Assembly: GCA_033239125.1 (NCBI GenBank)
Contig: BSWB01000002.1
Coordinates: 9,643,001 to 9,707,000 of the forward strand
From: Fagopyrum homotropicum
Lineage: Eukaryota; Streptophyta; Magnoliopsida; Caryophyllales; Polygonaceae
Direction: 5' to 3'
DNA length: 64,000 nucleotides
In this document: positions 1-12,972 of the stretch, piece by piece
How the letters are laid out: every line of letters starts with the position of its first letter
Position numbering within the stretch: position 1 is the first letter of the stretch
The notes under the pieces: model-generated
Seen by the model: only the letters and a program-made list of their open reading frames with translations
The model's database searches: none
What the model was told of the DNA's origin: nothing
Made by a program: the position numbers and the translations under genes

Positions 1-355
1 TTAGATTATAAAAAATTATGTAATTACACAAAATTTTAATTATAAGGATTATAGGAATTGCCCAGCAAAAATCTTATTTTCACCCCTCTTTCTATCTTCA
101 TCTCTTTCGTCTACAAAAATTTAACACGTATTTTTTTATAATTTTTTCCAACAATTATATTTATTTTACCAAATATTCCTTCACTTATTTTCATACTTAT
201 TCTCTTAAATAATTTCATCTCCTTAATTTTTTATCTAAATAATACTATTTTGTTATCATTTAATCTACGTAATTTTATGTTATTAAACAAGTTGGTAATG
301 TATGTGACTAAGGAAAATAACATAAAATAGTTGAGTTGACATTAATTGACATCAG
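1..355 (+). other. Intron 3' part of the NPF3.1-like gene (AT-rich)
   Basis: No coding signal is visible. The stretch is AT-rich and ends in an acceptor AG at 354-355, immediately before a reading frame that begins in the middle of a conserved NPF protein block. I read it as the distal part of the intron preceding the last exon, with earlier exons outside the window. An in-frame TTG at 336 could open the frame but lies in intron-like sequence. Confidence 0.6.
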
Positions 356-1211
356 GATCTTGGACAAGGCGGCAATACTAACAGAAGAAGACAATGCAAA
401 AGCACCAAATCTATGGCGACTAAACACAGTCCACAGAGTAGAAGAACTAAAGTCCATAATCCGAATGGGCCCGATATGGGCCTCCGGAATAATCTTAATC
501 ACCGCCTACGCTCAACAAAACACCTTCTCCCTAAACCAAGCCAAGACCATGAACCGCCACCTAACCAATCACTTCCAAATCCCGGCAGGATCCATGTCGG
601 TCTTCACCATAACCGCCATGCTAACCACCATCTTCCTCTACGACCGCATCCTCATCCCAATCACCCGCCGGATAACCGGCTTAGACCGCGGCATCACATT
701 CCTCCACCGCATGGCCATCGGCTTCTTCATCTCCGTCATCGCCACTTTCGTCGCCGGATTCATGGAAATCAAGCGGAGGCACGCGGCGTTCGAGCATATC
801 CAAATCTCCGTCTTCTGGTTGGCGCCTCAGTATATGCTTCATGGTGTCGCCGAGGCGTTCATGTCGATCGGGCATCTTGAGTTCTTCTATGATCAAGCGC
901 CGGAGAGTATGCGGAGCTCGGCTATGGCGTTGTTTTGGACGTCGATCTCTATGGGGAATTACCTTAGTACCCTTCTCGTCACGATTGTTCATCGGTTCAC
1001 GGATTGGTTGTCGGACTCGGATCTTAATGAGGGTCACCTCGAGAAATTCTACTGGCTTATCACGATCTTGCAGATCTTGAACTTGATTTACTATTTGGTT
1101 TGTGCTAGGTTTTATACTTTTAAGCCGATTGAGGCAGTGCTTCTGAAGAACGGCGATGCCGGATGCCCTGAGAAACTAGAGGAGGGGGTTGAGCTAGGGA
1201 GTAAGGTTTGA
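356..1211 (+). CDS. NPF3.1-like: NRT1/PTR family (NPF3.1-like) transporter, last exon (5' part outside window)
   Basis: This is the C-terminal half (about 285 residues, roughly TM7-TM12) of a plasma-membrane proton-coupled nitrate/peptide-type transporter; NPF proteins are usually near 590 aa. Diagnostic blocks are ILDKAAILTEED, VHRVEELKSIIRMGPIW, AYAQQNTFSLNQAKTMNR, PAGSMSVFT, LAPQYMLHGVAEAFMSIGHL and FFYDQAPESMRSSA. The wording is closest to the NPF3.1 subfamily, whose members are described as nitrite/nitrate and gibberellin carriers; substrate cannot be told here. The exon starts at 356 after acceptor AG and its first G completes an Arg codon; TGA ends at 1211. Two loops are shorter than I expect for NPF3.1: after KRRHAAFEH, where about ten residues before the next helix are missing, and before DWLSDSDLN. 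Both leave the frame open, so the gene may be functional. Confidence 0.85.
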
Positions 1212-2252
1212 TCAACTCGTCTATGTATATTGAGCATGTATGTAATAATGTTGTTAACGTGTACCGTGTACGCACGAGTATGATGTAACATATATGTGCG
1301 GGTTAATCAAGTTAGATAGAGCACGGGATAGGGAGAAATGTCACTTTGTCTTCCATCCAAAATGGGGCTAGCTATGTATACCCAATGAAATATATATACT
1401 ATCCCCTTTCAACTTTCAATATCTCTTTGCTGATAGGGTGTTATATGAGCCAAACAAATCGAGTATTGGCATACTCGATCTCGATCGAACTGAGTGCGGT
1501 CTAAGTCTTGATTTAACTGAGTATGAAAATGTGATCGCATTCGGTTCATTAAAAAGGTGAACGAGTTCAAGCGAGCTTTTTCGGAGCCTGGATGTCTCAA
1601 CTATATAATTAGCAACCCGACATACTTACAATGTTAATTTAGTCGAATGAGCCGAATCCGAAATTAAAGTTTACATGAAGATTAAAATGTGTTTATATTC
1701 GACTTCTTTAAAAGTGAACGAGCTTGATATTTTCTCAAGCCGAGTAGGTGTACTTAGCCCAATGTTATTCTAACAAAACTAGCCGAGTCCGAGGCTCCGA
1801 GCCAATACTAAAGTGTAGCTGAGCAATTGTTGACTTGCAAAAATGGGGTAGTTGTGGGCGAGTTGTCAATGAGCCAATGTAGAAGGTTTCCTGGGCTTTT
1901 TTATTTTTAGCCCAATCCAGTATAATCAGCCTATGAGAACCAACAGTAACATCTCCTCTTGAAAATTAACATGTGTTTTTCAAGTTTGTTTTTGACATTT
2001 TGGGTTTTTTTATCTTTGAGATTTTCAAGAGGGTGCAGCGCGTCATGCATGTAACGTTACTAGGTCTTTAGATATTGTTTTAAGAGGATGGATTTGTTAT
2101 TTAAAAAGAATTGGCGGCACAATTTACTGTCCGTCTAAGCGCTCATTTGAAGTAAGTATAAAGGCTCATTTGGATTTTTGTTAATATATCGAATGCTTAT
2201 CTTTTGGATTTTTTAAAAAATAAATCTATAAATACATTGAAGTAAGTATGAG
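1212..2252. other. Intergenic DNA with a decayed GAGC/GAACGAG-rich repeat
   Basis: No gene is seen. The first 200 bases are the 3' flank of the transporter. Around 1440-1850 the sequence is rich in GAACGAG, GAGCC and AGCCGAG words and resembles the hAT-like element at 61840-62240 in composition, but is too diverged to delimit. At 2140-2175 a GAAGTAAGTATAAAGGCTCA block is repeated near 2239-2260, at the edge of the next element. Confidence 0.45.
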
Positions 2253-3034
2253 GGCTCATTTGGTATAATTCCAATGGAATCAAGAATTGAAATTGGAATG
2301 AGTCATACACATATTCATACTCATACCTTTCTTTGATAAGACTTGAATTCGGAATGGAAATGATACATGAAATGATTCAATCCAATTTTAGAGAAGATTT
2401 TGATTCCATGTATTATAAGTAGGTATCACTCATTCCAGGATATTACTCATTCCAAATTTAAAATAACATTTCTATATTTTCATTATACATATATTATATC
2501 CCTTATTAAATTTTATAAAAAAAAATAATTATAGAAAAATACAATCAAGTAAGTTAAATTATATTTTAATTATTTTGTAAAAAATAATTTTGAAAAAACT
2601 ATTAAATCAATTAATTAACTATAGTATTTATATTTTTATAAGATGATATGTCATGGAAAAGTGCTCGAAAGCAATATAATTGGTTCCATTAGACAAAATA
2701 GATTTTACAATAAAAAAAAATTAATTAACTATAGTGTTTATATTTTAAGTCATTAATTGGTCATTATTTTTTCTTAAAATATATTAAAATTAACTATAGT
2801 AAACCAAATTGTTTCAAATTAATATATATTTATATTATAAACATACACATATATCATCAAATATGATATGATTCCTCGTTTCATAATTTATATAAAACCA
2901 AATAATATATTTTTAGAATCCTTTATTCCAACATCATACAAAACACAAAGTATCAAGAATTGATGATTTCAATACTTTATTTTCATTTTGGTTTATGATT
3001 TCGACCCTATTCATACCGTCATACCAAACGAGCC
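2253..3034. mobile_element. Non-autonomous TIR element (MITE-like), 782 bp
   Basis: The ends are imperfect inverted repeats: GGCTCATTTGGTAT at 2253-2266 and ATACCAAACGAGCC at 3021-3034 (13 of 14 pair). Less perfect pairing of GAATTGATGATTTC-like and GGAATGA-like words continues inward. The interior is AT-rich and has no coding capacity. The terminal GGGCTCRTTTGGTAT wording recalls PIF/Harbinger (Tourist-type) MITEs, but I could not find a clean 3-bp TSD, so the superfamily is uncertain. Confidence 0.5.
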
Positions 3035-3543
3035 ATAATATCTTACAATATATTTTTAAAAAAAATATTTATTCATAGAAAAATGTAAGTGAATAAACTA
3101 ACTTGATACATTAAAATAATTTAAAGAACAATTTTACATTGTGTTAGATTGTGTCCCTGTACTTAAGACTTTTTCAACTTATACTCTTCTATCATTTATA
3201 AGCTAACATTTATTAACATCTCAAAAAAATTTATAAAAAAAAAAAAGAGAATATAAGTTATCCACCTAAGAAGTTATCTAGACCTTTAAAATAATTATTT
3301 ATAACAACTAGTAAATAAATATTATTATTTTTTATCTCAAATATTAACTCATGGATAATTAAATGATGTATGATGAAAAACAATAAAGTACAAAGGACCA
3401 TCCAAAAACTAAAAAATATCGATCATCGTTCGAAACAAAGTATAGAGCAACATCTAAAATTTTTCTATTAATTCCAAACAAAAAAACAATAAAATCTTAC
3501 TTGTTCTTTTAACATGAAACATTTTTTTTACCTCATGGTCTAT

Positions 3544-3573
<30 letters not shown>
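3035..3573. other. AT-rich intergenic DNA ending in a (TA)n tract
   Basis: No gene or recognisable element is seen from 3035 to 3543. A (TA)n run of about 30 bases at 3544-3573 abuts the next mobile element. Confidence 0.5.
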
Positions 3574-5455
<1,882 letters not shown>

Positions 5456-5485
5456 TCTCTCTATATATATATATATCCTTACAAT

Positions 5486-5681
5486 ACTAAAAGCATGAAT
5501 CCCTCTTATGAATAGTGTATAGCCTCAAATGCCCTTTTTAAAATAGTCAACTTCCAATATTATCCTTTGTTATGTTTTTAAAAACTAAAAGCATGAATCC
5601 CTCTTATGAATAGTGTATAGCCTCAAATGCCCTTTTTAAAATAGTCAACTTCCAATATTATCCTTTGCTATTTTTTTTAAA
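5486..5681 (+). repeat. Tandem duplication of a 98-bp unit at the Helitron 5' end
   Basis: The block beginning ACTAAAAGCATGAATCCCTC at 5486 recurs at 5584 with almost no change through TCAACTTCCAATATTATCCT. The second copy lacks the TCCTTACAAT terminus, so only the first is a proper Helitron 5' end. Confidence 0.9.
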
Positions 5682-7633
5682 AAATTTTATGATCTCAAAT
5701 TCAGCTTTGGTAGTGATTTGTTAGACTCATCTTTCCATTTTTACCCCTCTTGGCTATATTTGACATCTGTCCTATCTGCTTCATCCTAACGCCGCTTCCT
5801 GATATTGATATTTCTACTACTCCTCTGGCTTCCGTGTTTGACGTCTTACCTTCTCCCTCGACCGCCGCTTATCACAGGGTTTTGATTTCGTCCCCGTCGG
5901 AAACTTGTGTCCCTTCCGATTCTCGTCGTCCTCACTGTTAGTTATTACTGTCTTACTTCCATTCCTATATTGAGTTTATGACTGACTCTATCTCCTTACT
6001 CTTCCTCTCACCGAATCACCGTTTTCCAAATCATTCCTTCATCAACACTCTTGCACATGAGCTTCCTTTGCTCCTCACGTCTCCTTTTCCTCTGATTCAC
6101 TTTGCTTCGGATTTCGCCTTTTCCTCCAATATTCTTCGCTTTGCCTTTGTCGGCGTGGTAGGGTTTTCGCCACCAACATCCGTCGGCCTCGATTTCACCA
6201 AGGACATGCTCGTAACAACCGCAGTTTCCTCTCTTACTCTTCTTCAATTGTCTCCGATCGAGAAGTCGCAGAGAATCCCCATAGCTGGACGACGAATTGC
6301 TCAAACGTAACACATATTGCATCAATTTCTGCTTTGATCTATTTACTCTAGATAACGAATTCAATCGGCAAACCGTTACTGGAATCATCCAAAAATCAAG
6401 CAGTCGAATCATTTTTTTAATTGACCCCAAAATTGAAGATGGGTTTTTGTTCGTTGCAGGTCAACTGCAAAAACACGGCACGTTCCTACATCGGAATCCA
6501 ATTCCAACCCTCGAGATATTGGCTTTCGCCGGTTATGAGATCGATTTTTGCGGTCGTCTGTTGGAGGTAAGTCTTAGCAAACGCAAATCTTTTTCTTTTG
6601 CCCTAAATTCAACACCTACAGGTGACCCGTTCCTTCTCTTCCTGTCACAAGTCAAAGACTCTTTACTGATATTTATGTAGAATGATTTGTTTCTTTGTTC
6701 TTCTACTTAAGATGTGCTTGATGGTTAGCTCACTTCCTATAGTTAACCTTTTTTCTTGATGGATTCAACAAGAAGCTTATATTCAGTCGTAGTACCAGGC
6801 TCCTCTATTCAGGTATCATCAGTCCTTATGAGTAAAGAACCAAACGCATTTAGTACCAACTGTTCTAGACTTTGCTTTGACCATTGATTGGTATGTTATT
6901 TCAAATCAGAGTTTAATGACTCATGAAATAGGAAAACTTCTCAGCAAAGTACTAATTGCAAACATTGTAATTTAAATAGATAGATACTAACCATAGTGTT
7001 ATTTGTATGAATTGTTTAGTGCCAAACAAGACAGTGTTTCAGCTCAAACTATTGCTTCAGAGGATGACGAGCACCATGCCTTAAGCTTCCTACGATTGGT
7101 GAGAAAACATCAAGCTTGCTTACACTTGTATCACTCTCACTGCCTTTGGAAATGATTATCATCCTTATGTGAGTGAAATATGCACACAGTGAGTTGCCTA
7201 CTAGGCTTTTAGTTGTGCTCACCCATCTCTATCAACAAGAACCATTAAGCCAAAATCGCAGTTATCAAAGCTGCAGAAGCAAAAGTTGTGTTAGTAAAAA
7301 AACAACTATAGTGACATGTATAGTAATGTAAATGGTAAACTTTAGCAAATGATGCAAGGTCATTCACCTTTAGTTTTGTTAACCAAATATGTCATAGCAT
7401 GATTGGTATTTAGCAGCATGCTCTCTCTTTTCTCCACAATACAAGATCTCCTTTTCTGTCTCTTAGCAACTCGCAGATTTTGGTTTGTGAAATACAATAG
7501 AGATTTGAGAAGTTTGTGCTGAGAGTTGGAACCTGAGACCATGTCTCTTCCCCCTAAACAAACGTTTAGAGGTGCATCTTCCCACTAAATAAACTTTTAT
7601 GTCCAATGTAGGACTCTCAAGGGTGAAATACAG

Positions 7634-7687
7634 GAATCATCTAAACATTTTCACACGCCAGAATCATCTAAACATTTTCACACGCCA
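7634..7687 (+). repeat. Two perfect 27-bp tandem copies
   Basis: The unit GAATCATCTAAACATTTTCA plus CACGCCA occurs at 7634-7660 and 7661-7687, inside the Helitron. No coding meaning is seen. Confidence 0.9.
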
Positions 7688-9005
7688 GAATAATAGTACG
7701 GACAACTCCGTGCACAATTTGGTTAAAAATATAATCTCTTTTGAAAATCAAACATCAACATAATTACCTATGAATAGTAATCTCACAGTTTTTGTTTCAT
7801 TTTCATCCGTACCACATATCAACTCCATGTAATTTCAACGTACCTAATGCCTCTCTTTTTTATGTTCTAGCTTTAGTCATATAATTGTGCTACACTTGTG
7901 TAACCTTCTTCTGGTTATGCTTATTTTACAAATACCTACATCTATTGTCACATTTGTCCAATTGACAACAACACATTAATAAACACCATTTTCCCATAAA
8001 TAAACATAGCTAACACAAATTACAACATTTTCACCACTAGAGCCATTCTATTACCAAAAAATGCTGACATATATCACATAAATACATCTTTAATAGTTGC
8101 ATTTCCAAAAGATGAAAAAATATACACAAGCTTCGGTTCAGTATTAAATGGAACCGACAATCTATATCCTATCTAATTTCTGAATACTTTATGCCCATCA
8201 GGAATAAGTCCCCACAATCTCTGCCTTAAAAAAAAATTGTCCCGTAATCTTATTACGAAACATAGATCCATCCAATGACCTATGTAATGGCATACACTTA
8301 ATTTGTAAATCTTTTCACATGATTATAACTGAATGCCAAAGAACAAATGGATATTACAAAGGAACTGATGTTTTCATACCACGCATTACACTGTGTCCTT
8401 AAAATAATTGCATTTCAAAGAAAACAATTCTCCATTAAATTATGTTTTGCAATGACAATCAACAAAACACAATGTCAAATATTAGACAAAATTGAAATCT
8501 ATTAATGTGAGCCATGTTTTGCGCACTAACATTTGTATGTAGCTTTGTCAAGGGTAAAACACAAAAGTAATCTCAATATTTCACTCGGGAAAAAATGTGT
8601 ACATAAAACAACGATCATAATTCTGTAAAGAATATAGTCTGTTTTGAAATTTTGCAAAAATCTAAGATCCGCATGTATAGAATATGACCCGTAGGTTTAG
8701 ATTTTTGGTTTCATTTACATGCATAACACACAACAAACCACTGTAATTTAAACTTCCAATTTCGTTTCAATTTTTAGCACCACGACATAATGTATACTCC
8801 TGTTTGTACAATCTATTGTTTTTTCCTTTTTGAAACATATGTGCAATAAAATAAATGTAATTTATTTTTACCGTCGTTAAAAATAGTTTTGTTCTACAAG
8901 TCGTTGACATCTCATTTTCACAATTGTACGATACATAATTTTCCAATCAGATATGACACGAACTAAAATCACGACGCGCGCGCTTTGCGCGCGCGGTCTT
9001 ACCTA

Positions 9006-9006
<1 letters not shown>

Positions 9007-9057
<51 letters not shown>
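9007..9057. repeat. (TA)n microsatellite flanking the Helitron 3' end
   Basis: About 50 bases of TA directly follow the Helitron CTAG terminus. With the TA run at 5462-5475 it represents the split insertion target. Confidence 0.95.
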
Positions 9058-9061
<4 letters not shown>

Positions 9062-9762
9062 TTTGTTCATGAGGATTAATTAATACTTTTCTTTAGATTT
9101 GACCCGAATTGAATTGGACAAAAAAAAATCGGTTCAGGTCAAAATCGCATCCGGTCTACTATTTTTGTGATTCTGGGTTCTGAACCGGTCACAGTTCAAG
9201 ATTGGAATAGACTGTCATACCGGATCGGACATAAATAGACCAAAAATTATATTTTTATTTATTTATTTAGAGAGTTAATTTTAAAATTTTTACTAACCTA
9301 GTGTTTTCTTTCACAAAATTATGCATTTTTTATTTAGTGTTTTTATTCCGGTCCAAAACAATCGATAACAGACTGGACCGAGACGATCCGGTCTACGGTC
9401 TAATGTTTCGAATATTTCAGTTCGGACCGAACCGGATGCACAAACCGGGGTGACCAGAGAAACGTATATGAGAAGGCAGTGGGAAAATTTACAAAAAGAT
9501 TGACCAATGGACCAAAGTCAATGCTATTCCCGTCCTTCCTCTTTGCGGTCCGTTTCCCCGCAACTGTAGCCAAAGCTTTTCCCATAACTCAAAATCTCTC
9601 CTCATAAGTCCCGTGGCCTTCGATTTGCTTCTTCAAAGAAAACTCAATCCCAATCTCTCTTTTCTCTCTCTATCTCTATTCCTCCCTCCCTTCATCCCCT
9701 GGCAATTGGTGTTTTGGTGTTGGTGGTGTCAGCCATCGACGACGAACACCGAAATCGCCAAA
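9058..9762. other. 5' flank and leader of the ACD11-like gene
   Basis: 9100-9450 contains repeated CGGTCCG / GGTTCGGACCG-type words like those near 57200-57480, probably an old dispersed repeat. From about 9590 the sequence becomes CT-rich (CTCTCTTTTCTCTCTCTATC), typical of a plant 5' leader, and leads to the start codon at 9763. No convincing TATA box is seen. Confidence 0.45.
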
Positions 9763-11346
9763 ATGAATTGTCAGGATCAAGGTAAGACTCCTCTTGCCGC
9801 CATCGTTGAGGCCTTCGAGAAGCTCGCCAATACGGTCGAGAATTCCAAAGATGATCTCCAGCTCAAGGCCTTCTGCGAAGCTTGCTCCCTCGTCTCTTTC
9901 CTTTTCGATTCTCTCGGAATCGCTTTTAAATTCGCCGAGATGGAATACTGCGCTAAGGTCAGAATTCGACGATCTCCTTCTCTTCATTCTCCAATTTTGT
10001 TTCCGTTGTTTTCAATCTAGACTTGTCGCTTTGATAAGTTCAAGAGATTCTACGAATCTTCTTAACCAGATTTCTAGCTAGTCGTTATGAGGTTATTTAT
10101 TTGCTGTATACATACCTTTGTTTGATGCTGAATAAGATCAGAAGTTAAGTCTCTAAATCCTCTTCATGGTATCAGGCTAACTCCTCAAATTGTTCTTACG
10201 CTACACACTAAAGCACTACAAGTTAAAGAGATTCTACGTATCTTCTTAACCAGATTTCTAGCTGTTTGTTATTCCGAGTTGTTATGCTGTTATTTATTGC
10301 TGTATATATACCTTTGTTTGATGCTGAATAAGATCAGAAGTTAAGTCTCTGAATCCTCTTCATGGTATCAGGCTAACTCCTCAAATTATTCTTACGGCTA
10401 CACACTAAAGCACTACAAGTTCAAGAGATTCTACGTATCTTCTTAAACAGATTTCTAGTTAGTTGTTATTCCGAGTTGTTACGCTATTATTTTTTATTTT
10501 TTTTTGAAAATTATTGTTACGCTGTTATTTATTGCTGTATATGTACCTTTGTTTGATGCTGAGTAAGATCAGAAAGTTAAGTCTCTAAATCCTCTTCAAA
10601 TATCTCATGAATTTGACATTGTCTCCTTTGAGTATGGAAATTTCAAATTATGAAGGAGTTTATATGATATGTTCTAGTTATGAATTCATCTTGAACAGAT
10701 CAAGTTAGGTTCTCTAAGTTTCTTCCAGTTCCATGTCTAATTGCTCGCTTATGATCAGGTCCGCAGTCTAGCTGAAGCTTCAAATATGTATCACACTTTG
10801 TACAGTATACTTGATGTGGATCTCAAGAACAACAAAGTGAAATGCCAAGGAAGCCATTCGCGTAATTTGCGCAGAGTTCGACAGGGACTTGATCTTATCA
10901 GAGCTATATTCGAGCAGTTCTTATCCACTAGGTAAGTTGCTTAATGAATTGGTTCCTCCTTATCTTGCTGATGAAAAAGATGACACCACTACAAGATTCT
11001 TGGTCCATAATAAGATAGCCGAATCTTTAAAAACCTCTTTTCGCTGGTCCACTGGAATCTAAATTGGCACTTGCTTGCTGACAATTTTTGTAGTGATGGT
11101 TCATTGAGAGAAGCAGCTACAACTGCATATACTCAGACGTGTAAACCATACCATACATGGGCAATCAGAGCAGCAGTTCATGCTGGAATGTATGCTCTTC
11201 CAACAAGGGAACAGCTTCTCATTAAGCTCAATGAAACTGATCAATCAGCAGAGAAGAGGATGAGAAGATTCATTAAGTCTTCATTGCCAATTATACAATA
11301 TATCGATAAGCTATATACCAGCAGAAACATCACTTTAGATTGGTAA
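9763..11346 (+). CDS. ACD11-like: ACD11-like sphingolipid (ceramide-1-phosphate) transfer protein, GLTP domain
   Basis: Exons are 9763-9957, 10759-10931 and 11094-11346, all with GT-AG junctions, giving 206 aa, the length I recall for Arabidopsis ACD11. The protein is one GLTP fold, a cytosolic carrier of ceramide-1-phosphate and related lipids; loss of ACD11 in Arabidopsis causes accelerated cell death. Markers are CSLVSFLFDSLGIAFKFAEM (residues 41-60), GSHSRNLRRVRQGLD (96-110), YHTWAIRAAV and MYALPTREQLL. Putative phosphate-headgroup residues Lys65, Arg100, Arg104 and His143 are present. The usual Asp of the FAEMDY motif is Glu61. An ATG-free 5' frame extension is open to 9613, but the Met at 9763 matches the family start. 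Intron 1 (801 bp) carries a tandem repeat. Confidence 0.92.
10041..10600 (+). repeat. Three tandem copies of a ~190-bp unit in ACD11-like intron 1
   Basis: Units start near 10041, 10225 and 10422, each opening with AAGAGATTCTACG(A/T)ATCTTC and containing TACCTTTGTTTGATGCTGA and AGATCAGAAGTTAAGTCTCT. The third is interrupted by a T-rich insert near 10490-10520 and is incomplete. Confidence 0.85.
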
Positions 11347-12967
11347 GAGTTGATTGAAGAACCGAGCGATTGGATTCCATGAGCACCAGCAGTAGCTCGC
11401 AATCGCATGGCCATTTTAAGGCATAGGTGCTTAAATTAACTTTGATGTAGCCTGCTTGTTCAAAAAGTGTGATGCTGCTTTCGGATAAATTTTCATCTCT
11501 TGTACAGGGTCTTGTATCATTTGTATCCATTCATAACTGCATCACCAAACAAGCAGATTCTGAATTCAGTTTATCCTAATACTCATAGGAAGTATGAGTT
11601 ACATCTCTGTTGATCTTTCCGACCGAGGTTTGTTTGAAGGTGTACATGAATACAGCCATTTACTTAAATTACCGGCGAGAGTGAACTTTGCAGAATGCAC
11701 ACGCAAATTATAGCAAACCAATACTTATATATATGGATAAAACGTGATTTACCATAGTTATTGCCAGGGCCCTTCAGCACAGCAAATGAAGTTTCTAGTT
11801 TTAGCAGAGGAGTGACAAGGAAGATTTAGAATTTCGGCTCAAAATATTTGTCACTTCATAATAATATACAAGCAAGGTTCATAAATTCGACAGAATAAAA
11901 TGAAAAACATGAAAAGGCTCATAACATCAGGTTGGAAGCTCCAAGGCACTAAAATGAAAAGAAAATCTTTTGGCACCAAAATGAAGTTGTTAAATGAGAC
12001 GAGTTATTCGGACTCGGCTTAGAAAAAGCTCATTTATTTTCTTTTGAATATGAACACATTTTATAGCTTGTTTAAAATTTGGCTTCGATTTGTTTATAAA
12101 CGAGCCGAGAATGTAAAAGTTCAGTTTTTGTTGCCTAGAATAACAGTATAGGGTTGTTAAATGTTATATTAGCCGAGTTGGATTCAACTCGAAAAAAGTT
12201 CGACTCGAGATCATTCTCTTTATAAACAAGATAAATATGAACACATATTTTAAGCTAACACTAGAGGGTGTCCTTCATTTTTTAAGGGTATGCAAAAGTT
12301 AACTAAGGTAAGGTAAAGGATAAAAATGAATTGTATTGTATTATGATTTGTTAAAAAATGGAATCCTTTCCACATAAAATATCAATGACGGAGATAATGC
12401 TAAATTAATAATTGAATCGGGTTAGATCTGGTTTGGTTCGATTAAACCGACTCGACTCAGACTACTTCTCTAACCCACATTAAACCGACAAAAGTGACGA
12501 TGTCTGAATAAATGTTACAAATCTAGAGATATCTTATGTGCGGCTAATTTTATATTTTCAAATGGGCTAATATATAATAGTTGGTGGATTAAGCCCAAAT
12601 GAAAGGATATTGGGTAAGCCCATAGTCAACTGATGTTGCTGGCGAGATTAGTTTCATCCTTAGTATTATGTAAATGTCGGTGGTGTCTTTAGTTTCGAAA
12701 CCGATCCCCTCCTAATATTTTCCTAATCAATAGATACGGACCCATAAATTAGATTAAGGGTCTAGATCTATTTCATTGATATAAAAAATTCCTTAATATT
12801 ATAAAAATTCCCGACTTAGTCCCTTCTTCAAATTTCTTCGATTACTCTCATGTTTAACCTATTTTATAGGTATTTTGTATATTTTCGCCTCTATATCCGG
12901 GAAAAATTACTGACGGCTCGGGATGAGCCTTTCAAGTTTCAAGTAATATAGCCTCCATGATCAAATA
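11347..12967. other. Intergenic DNA between the ACD11-like gene and the copia element
   Basis: No gene is recognised. 11347-11700 is probably 3' UTR and flank. 11990-12250 is rich in CGAGTT, GAGCCGAG and CTCGG words with AAAAGCTCATTT-like blocks, a decayed relative of the hAT-like repeat at 61840. The last 5 bases before the retroelement (12968-12972, CTCTC) are its target duplication. Confidence 0.45.
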
Positions 12968-12972
12968 CTCTC

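Larger units (their letters stand above)
5476..9006 (+). mobile_element. Non-autonomous Helitron, 3.5 kb
   Basis: The 5' end is TCCTTACAATACTAAAAGC, directly after an A of a (TA)n run. The 3' end is a GC-only hairpin (stem 8975-8983 with 8987-8995, TTT loop), then GGTCTTAC and terminal CTAG at 9003-9006, followed by T. TC...hairpin...CTAG inserted between A and T is the textbook Helitron layout. No Rep or helicase domain is present, so it would depend on an enzyme in trans. The 5750-6680 part is GC-richer, with small frames at 5750-5941, 5978-6310 and 6297-6680 and splice-like junctions. This could be captured host gene pieces, but I do not recognise a product. Confidence 0.85.

Noticed and set aside
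413..880. 155-codon frame overlapping the NPF exon
   Set aside because: A shadow of the transporter exon in another frame, with a His/Pro-rich composition typical of frame shadows.
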